NCBI GenBank assembly: GCA_046349915.1
Contig: JAXMBL010000003.1
Span: forward strand, 806,001-870,000
Length of the DNA: 64,000 nt
From: CAIXSC01 sp046349915
GTDB taxonomy: Bacteria; Planctomycetota; Planctomycetia; Pirellulales; Pirellulaceae
Direction of reading: 5' to 3'
Positions 60,070 to 64,000 of the stretch are shown here, one piece after another. Each line of letters starts with the position of its first letter. The stretch's first letter is position 1. A program made the position numbers and the translations under genes. Under the pieces are notes generated by a model. The model did not search any database and was not told the DNA's origin. It saw only the letters and a list, made by a program, of their open reading frames with translations.

Positions 60070-61797
60070 ATGACCGATGCGGCGAGCCCTGCGGTAGCTT
60101 CTTCTGATCGGCGGCATGACTTGGACGCGCTGCGTGGTTTCGCCATGCTGCTGGGCATTGCCCTGCATGCCGCGCTCTCGTTTGCGCCGTTCCCATGGCC
60201 CGTGCAGGATTCACGCCAGCATGGCCTGTTTACCGCCTTCTTTCTTACGGTGCACGCTTTTCGCATGCCGTTGTTCTTCGTGGTCAGCGGCTTCTTTACG
60301 GCGATGCTGTGGCGAAAGGCCGGGGCGGTGGCTCTGCTGAAGCATCGGATGCTGCGTGTTCTTCTCCCCTTACTGTTGGGCTTGATAACGATCATTCCCG
60401 CCATGCACTGGATTTCCCAGTGGGCGATGCGATCCCCGCGAGCGGCATCCACCTCGCCGCCTGCGAGCGGCCCTGAATCGCGTTTCGTGGAGGCCCTGCA
60501 ACAGGGCGACCAAGCCGCTATCACCGCATTGCTGGGCGAGTCGTTTGATGTGAATGCTCACGACCCGCGATATCGCGTGACGCTCTTGGCTTGGGCGTCG
60601 CTCGCGGGCGACCTGGCCGCGGTTCAAGGCTTGCTTGATCGCGGCGCGGACGTCAATGCGACCAATGCCGGCGATGGCTCATCGGCCGCCCATGGCGCGG
60701 CGTTTCGCGGTTCCCCCGAAATCCTGCGGCTCTTGAAGGAACGTGGAGCGAACTTGTCGGCCATCAATCATATGGGCGGTCAACCTCGGGATGCTCTGAA
60801 GGCGGATCAGCAGACCACCGAGGCGATTGGAAGAGCGTTGGGGTTGCCGGAGCGATCTTTCGCGGAGATCCAAGCGGGCCGCGAGGAATGTCGAACGCTC
60901 TTTCCCGCCGACCCGCTCGCCACCCTGACCCCGCCGGCGTGGCAAGTGTTCGAGGACACGCTTCAGCGAGTTCGCCAGTTCTATGCAACGTGCGTAGGCT
61001 CTGACTTCTGGCGAGTGACATGGCCTGGTGGGCGAGGTTCCACGCATCTGTTACTGGATGACATGCTGGCGCACCTGTGGTTTCTGTGGTTCCTCTGTTG
61101 GCTCGTCGCCCTGTTCGTCCTGGCGACGCCGATGTTGAAATGGTTCGGCCAGAGTGATTGGTTGCGCGCGATGGTGCTCTCGCCGGCAAGAGGCCTGGTG
61201 TTGATCGCGCTGGGCTTGGTCCCTCAACTGTTCATGGGAGCGATCACTCCCATCTTCGGCCCCGACACCTCGACCTCCCTGCTGCCGCAGCCGCATGTCT
61301 TGGCGTATTACGCGGTCTTCTTCGCGTTCGGCGCCCTGTACTTTGAGGCGGACGACGTGAGCGGTCGAGTGGGACGAGGGTGGTTATGGACGCTGCCGCT
61401 AGCGTTTTTCGTCGCGCTTCCGTTGGCTTTGGCCACCTGGAAGAGTCCCTTACTGACCGCGGTCCCGCAGCTGACCTACACCTGGCTAGTGATCTTCGGC
61501 CTGTTCGGAGTGTTTCGACGATTCGCCAGCCGTTCGCGGCCCGCGATTCGCTACCTGTCCGACGCATCGTACTGGCTCTATCTGACTCATCTGCCGCTGG
61601 TGATGGTCGGCCAACAATGGGTGCGCGACTGGCCGCTGCCATCCGGCGTCAAGTTTGTCACCGTCTGCGTCTCGACGACTCTTCTCCTGTTGTTGATCTA
61701 TCAACTGTGCGTGCGATACACGTGGGTAGGCGCGATGCTGAATGGTCGCAAACGGCGAATTCCGGAAGTTCAAGTTGTTGCCAGCCGGGAGAAATAA
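60070..61797 (+). CDS. Acyltransferase-3 family membrane protein with inserted ankyrin repeats
   Basis: A 575-residue inner-membrane protein. The first helices include the conserved His of the family (RRHDLDALRGFAMLLGIALH, His33) and ARFRMPLFFVVSG-like MPLFFVVSGFF. Residues ~135-245 form a soluble insert with two to three ankyrin-like repeats (TLLAWASLAGDLAAVQGLLD, RGADVNATNAGDGSSAAHGA, ILRLLKERGANLSAI). After a further soluble segment the membrane helices resume (HLWFLWFLCWLVALFVLATP, ARGLVLIALGLVPQLFMGAI, VLAYYAVFFAFGALYFEADD) to a C-terminal helix. Acyltransferase-3 proteins O-acylate sugars or glucans. The ankyrin insert lies in the loop between helices 3 and 4 and is probably cytoplasmic or periplasmic depending on topology. 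Confidence 0.85.
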   Translation: MTDAASPAVASSDRRHDLDALRGFAMLLGIALHAALSFAPFPWPVQDSRQHGLFTAFFLTVHAFRMPLFFVVSGFFTAMLWRKAGAVALLKHRMLRVLLPLLLGLITIIPAMHWISQWAMRSPRAASTSPPASGPESRFVEALQQGDQAAITALLGESFDVNAHDPRYRVTLLAWASLAGDLAAVQGLLDRGADVNATNAGDGSSAAHGAAFRGSPEILRLLKERGANLSAINHMGGQPRDALKADQQTTEAIGRALGLPERSFAEIQAGREECRTLFPADPLATLTPPAWQVFEDTLQRVRQFYATCVGSDFWRVTWPGGRGSTHLLLDDMLAHLWFLWFLCWLVALFVLATPMLKWFGQSDWLRAMVLSPARGLVLIALGLVPQLFMGAITPIFGPDTSTSLLPQPHVLAYYAVFFAFGALYFEADDVSGRVGRGWLWTLPLAFFVALPLALATWKSPLLTAVPQLTYTWLVIFGLFGVFRRFASRSRPAIRYLSDASYWLYLTHLPLVMVGQQWVRDWPLPSGVKFVTVCVSTTLLLLLIYQLCVRYTWVGAMLNGRKRRIPEVQVVASREK

Positions 61798-61845
61798 TTG
61801 TCGCTGCACACATCTCTTCGCTCCGAAGGAGCCGCAACATGGCAG

Positions 61846-61926
61846 CCCAGGGCAGAGCGAAGCGGCGCAGCCGCGCAGCGCCGCCCTGGGTATCAGAGCC
61901 TAAACCGTCAGTCGCCCTGCAAGGGC
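61846..61926. repeat. REP-like hairpins beside the Y1 transposase
   Basis: An imperfect long hairpin with CCCAGGGC (61846-61853) pairs with GCCCTGGG (61883-61890), with GGCGC/GCGCC inside. It is followed by a second small hairpin GCCCT-GCA-AGGGC (61914-61926). It lies 38 bp downstream of the minus-strand transposase stop, the usual place for the substrate hairpin of such transposases. Confidence 0.7.
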
Positions 61927-61963
61927 ACTACAACTGCCGCCGAGTCGTGGTCCAACCACCTCG

Positions 61964-62416
61964 TCAATCCCACAAGTACCGCTCGTCAAATTCAACGCCA
62001 TGTCGCGTGAGCAATGCCCGAAGCTCATCTTGGAATGTCATCTTGCGATGATGCTCTTGCTGGTTCTCGATGTATCTTCGGACATCAGAAACGTTGGACT
62101 CGCTTACAGAGAAGGCGGCATAACCGTTCTGCCAGTGGAATTCCATGTTCTTCGTGCCGTCTGATTTCATCCACTTCGAACTACCTTTCTTCACCTCTTC
62201 AATGACTTTCTTCAATGCGTGGTTCTTGGATAGAGAGAATAGCGCGTGAACATGATCCTCGACGCCGCCGATTATGAGTGCCGGGCTTTCCCATTGCTTG
62301 AAGATGCCGGACTGATAGGCGAAAAGCGGCTCGCGGATCTCATCCGGCAACCATGTCATGCGGTGTTTTGTGCTGAAAACCAGATGGATCAGATTCTTGA
62401 CCAGCGACTGTGGCAT
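61964..62416 (-). CDS. REP-associated Y1 tyrosine transposase (IS200/IS605-like, RAYT)
   Basis: A 150-residue single-domain Y1 transposase. The HUH-type motif is HVH in GGVEDHVHALFSLS, and the catalytic Tyr is in VRRYIENQQEHH. Other features are LIHLVFSTKHRMTWL at the N-terminus and FHWQNGYAAFSVSES. This is the IS200-like/RAYT class, which processes hairpin-containing REP-type DNA as single strands. Only one gene and no second TnpB-type gene are present. The hairpin cluster just downstream (61846-61926) is the probable cognate repeat. Confidence 0.92.
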   Translation of the reverse strand: MPQSLVKNLIHLVFSTKHRMTWLPDEIREPLFAYQSGIFKQWESPALIIGGVEDHVHALFSLSKNHALKKVIEEVKKGSSKWMKSDGTKNMEFHWQNGYAAFSVSESNVSDVRRYIENQQEHHRKMTFQDELRALLTRHGVEFDERYLWD

Positions 62417-62462
62417 GAATTGCGTCTCCCGGGATGTGTCGCGCTGTGAGCGCTGACGTCGA

Positions 62463-63824
62463 TCACAGCAACTCGCTGATCGCTTGCCCGTGATAAAGGA
62501 TACGCTGCGGGCGTCCCGCGTGGTCGAGGAACTCGTGCTTCGGATTGATCCCGAGATGGTGGTAGATGGTGGCGAGTAGATCCTGGGGAGTGTAGGGCTT
62601 TTCCGTCGGATACTCCGCCTTTGAATTTGTGGCGCCGATCACCTGACCCATGCGCCAACCTCCACCTGACACCAGCACCGACATCGCGTTTGGCCAGTGG
62701 TCGCGTCCCTCTAAGCCAGAGGCGTGCGACAGCCGCGGCGTCCGACCAAATTCGCCCATCGCCACCACCAAGATGTTCCGTTGCTGATCGCGTGCGTGTA
62801 TGTCCTCAATCAAGGTCGACAGAGCAGGGTCCATATGGAGTGCGCGATACTGCATGGCAGGCCCAAGATCCCAGTCGTACATCGGAATGACATGGTCGTC
62901 CCAACTGAAGTATCGCTTCAATCCCATCTCCGGGGCCTGGGCATCGACGGTGACGAGGCCGACTCCCGCTTCGGCCAAGCGACGAGCTAGCAAACAACTT
63001 TGCCCCCATAGAGTGCGGCCATATCTGTCGCGCAGACTATCGGGCTCCTGGCCCAAGTCGAACGCCGCGGCAACTTGCGGATTCGTCAGGATGTCGAATG
63101 CCTGATTGTGGAATTGGTCTATGCCGTCGCGTACGTCAGCTTGATCGAGTCGTCGTCGCAACACGTCCAACTGGTTCATCAGGCCGCGACGATCCGCTAG
63201 ACGCGAAGCGTTGAGACCGGCGTCGATGCCGAGATTCGCGGGCCGAAAATTGGCCGCCGACGGATCTCCCGTCTCATAGGCTGTGTGGCTGACGCCAAGA
63301 TATTGCGGCCGAGTCATGAAGGGCTTCTTGGGAATTCCCACATAGTTGGGAATGCCTCCTGGACCCGACCCGCGCATTCGACTGGTCACCATCCCGATGT
63401 CAGGATGAGCGGAAACTGCGGTCGACGTCGGATCAGCTTGGGCTGGCGTCTTGCCCGTCAACATCTCGATCGAGCCATCGTTGTGCGACGACATGTCGTG
63501 ATGGATCGATCGGATAATCGAATACTTGTCGGCGATCCCCGCCAGTTTTGGGAAAATCTCACAGACGTCGAGTCCGGGGACCTTGGTGGGTATGGGACGA
63601 AAGGGGCCACGATATTCGCTGGGGGCGTCGGGTTTACAATCGAATGTCTCCAATTGACTCGGTCCACCCCACATCCAGAAGAGGATGACCGAAGTGTTCG
63701 CAGCGCGACCTTGAGAGGCGGCGGCAGCCGCCAATTGCGGCAGGGTGAGTCCGCCGAGAGCCAAGGCGCCGGCGCGAAGGAACTCGCGGCGATTCCACGG
63801 GCCCGAGCAAGAAATACCTGACAT
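62463..63824 (-). CDS. DUF1501 protein (lone copy)
   Basis: A 453-residue protein. The N-terminus has a Tat-like signal (NRREFLRAGALALGGLTLPQ). Motifs: ILFWMWGGPSQLETFDCKPD (Cys where Pro is usual in DPKP), ARRLAEAGVGLVTVDAQAPE, NILVVAMGEFGRTPRLSHAS and PQDLLATIYHHLGINPKHEF. No DUF1549/1553 gene is adjacent in the window; the partner could lie upstream beyond the RidA-like gene. It is 46 bp upstream of the Y1 transposase on the same strand. Confidence 0.93.
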   Translation of the reverse strand: MSGISCSGPWNRREFLRAGALALGGLTLPQLAAAAASQGRAANTSVILFWMWGGPSQLETFDCKPDAPSEYRGPFRPIPTKVPGLDVCEIFPKLAGIADKYSIIRSIHHDMSSHNDGSIEMLTGKTPAQADPTSTAVSAHPDIGMVTSRMRGSGPGGIPNYVGIPKKPFMTRPQYLGVSHTAYETGDPSAANFRPANLGIDAGLNASRLADRRGLMNQLDVLRRRLDQADVRDGIDQFHNQAFDILTNPQVAAAFDLGQEPDSLRDRYGRTLWGQSCLLARRLAEAGVGLVTVDAQAPEMGLKRYFSWDDHVIPMYDWDLGPAMQYRALHMDPALSTLIEDIHARDQQRNILVVAMGEFGRTPRLSHASGLEGRDHWPNAMSVLVSGGGWRMGQVIGATNSKAEYPTEKPYTPQDLLATIYHHLGINPKHEFLDHAGRPQRILYHGQAISELL

Positions 63825-63898
63825 CGTGAATCCCTCTGTCTTTGCGACGTTTCCTTGCTGCCTTTCCGCCTTCTGAGATCCGCATTACGAAAACAACA

Positions 63899-64000
63899 CT
63901 AATCCCGCGTCACCGCCATCGCTTCGATCTCGACCAGCAAATCCTCGAACGCAAACCCGCTCACCCGGAAGCCGGTGATGCAAGGGCCTGGTTCGGGGTA
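63899..64000 (-). CDS. RidA/YjgF-family protein (5' part outside window)
   Basis: The last 33 codons are visible, ending in TAG at 63899-63901: YPEPGPCITGFRVSGF and then DLLVEIEAMAV. The pattern of Pro-x-x-[ST] followed by LVEIEAxAV is the conserved C-terminal end of RidA-type proteins, which deaminate reactive enamine/imine intermediates. It is truncated by the window edge; only the C-terminal strand can be judged. Confidence 0.65.
   Translation of the reverse strand, partial: YPEPGPCITGFRVSGFAFEDLLVEIEAMAVTRD

Noticed and set aside
1..64000. DGR reverse transcriptase, tRNA, rRNA or riboswitch
   Set aside because: None was recognised on either strand; a reverse transcriptase motif (YxDD context) was looked for near the FGE domain and not found.

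Overview
The window reads as a chromosomal segment of a planctomycete, most likely near Pirellulales. That rests on gene content: a DUF1559 pilin-like protein, four DUF1501 proteins, one DUF1552 protein, three large 'planctomycete cytochrome' proteins (two DUF1549/DUF1553, one DUF1587/DUF1592/DUF1588/DUF1585), four sulfatases, many secreted hydrolases with Sec or Tat signals, and several families of dispersed palindromic repeats. DNA is moderately GC-rich. No rRNA, tRNA or CRISPR array was seen. The species cannot be named from the sequence alone.

Layout. 0-3 kb: end of a TPR protein, a small lipoprotein and a DUF1559 protein closed by a terminator. 3-9 kb: a DUF1028 protein divergent from an ArsR-type regulator, which leads an RND efflux adaptor/permease pair. 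9-17 kb: sulfatase, adenylate kinase, DUF4838 glycan-type protein, serine hydrolase, sulfatase. 17-21 kb: cytochrome/DUF1592 plus DUF1552 pair, then a NADAR-like protein. 21-38 kb: esterase, PhoD phosphatase, DinB-like protein, sulfatase-sialidase fusion, SBBP propeller protein, phosphodiester glycosidase, Tat-exported unknown, DUF1501, sulfatase, UPF0114 membrane protein and an SGNH-hydrolase/sialidase fusion. 38-43 kb: a TolB-propeller/cytochrome/DUF1549/DUF1553 protein followed by DUF1501.

43-51.6 kb is the accessory core. A NACHT-type STAND NTPase carries a C-terminal FGE/C-type-lectin domain that lacks the catalytic cysteines, and its final segment looks like a DGR variable region. Next come a DUF559 nuclease-like gene and a duplicated ~1.68 kb unit: an IS110 transposase plus an upstream structured region resembling a bridge RNA, bounded by inverted 30-nt hairpin repeats. 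Copy 1 is interrupted by a 1,696-bp element with 13-bp terminal inverted repeats and a 9-bp target duplication, carrying a frameshifted DDE transposase. Copy 2 of the IS110 transposase has a one-base deletion.

51.6-64 kb: an alpha/beta hydrolase, a tightly coupled operon (LamG-type protein, DUF1549/DUF1553 cytochrome, DUF1501), an acyltransferase-3 protein with ankyrin repeats inserted in a loop, a REP-associated Y1 transposase with its hairpin, another DUF1501 gene, and the 3' end of a RidA-like gene.

Functionally, most of the window encodes envelope or secreted proteins for processing sulfated, sialylated or phosphorylated glycans, plus the planctomycete-specific cytochrome/DUF1501 pairs. 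The unusual biology is concentrated in the NACHT-FGE gene, the nested mobile elements beside it, and the way palindromic repeats have entered coding sequence.
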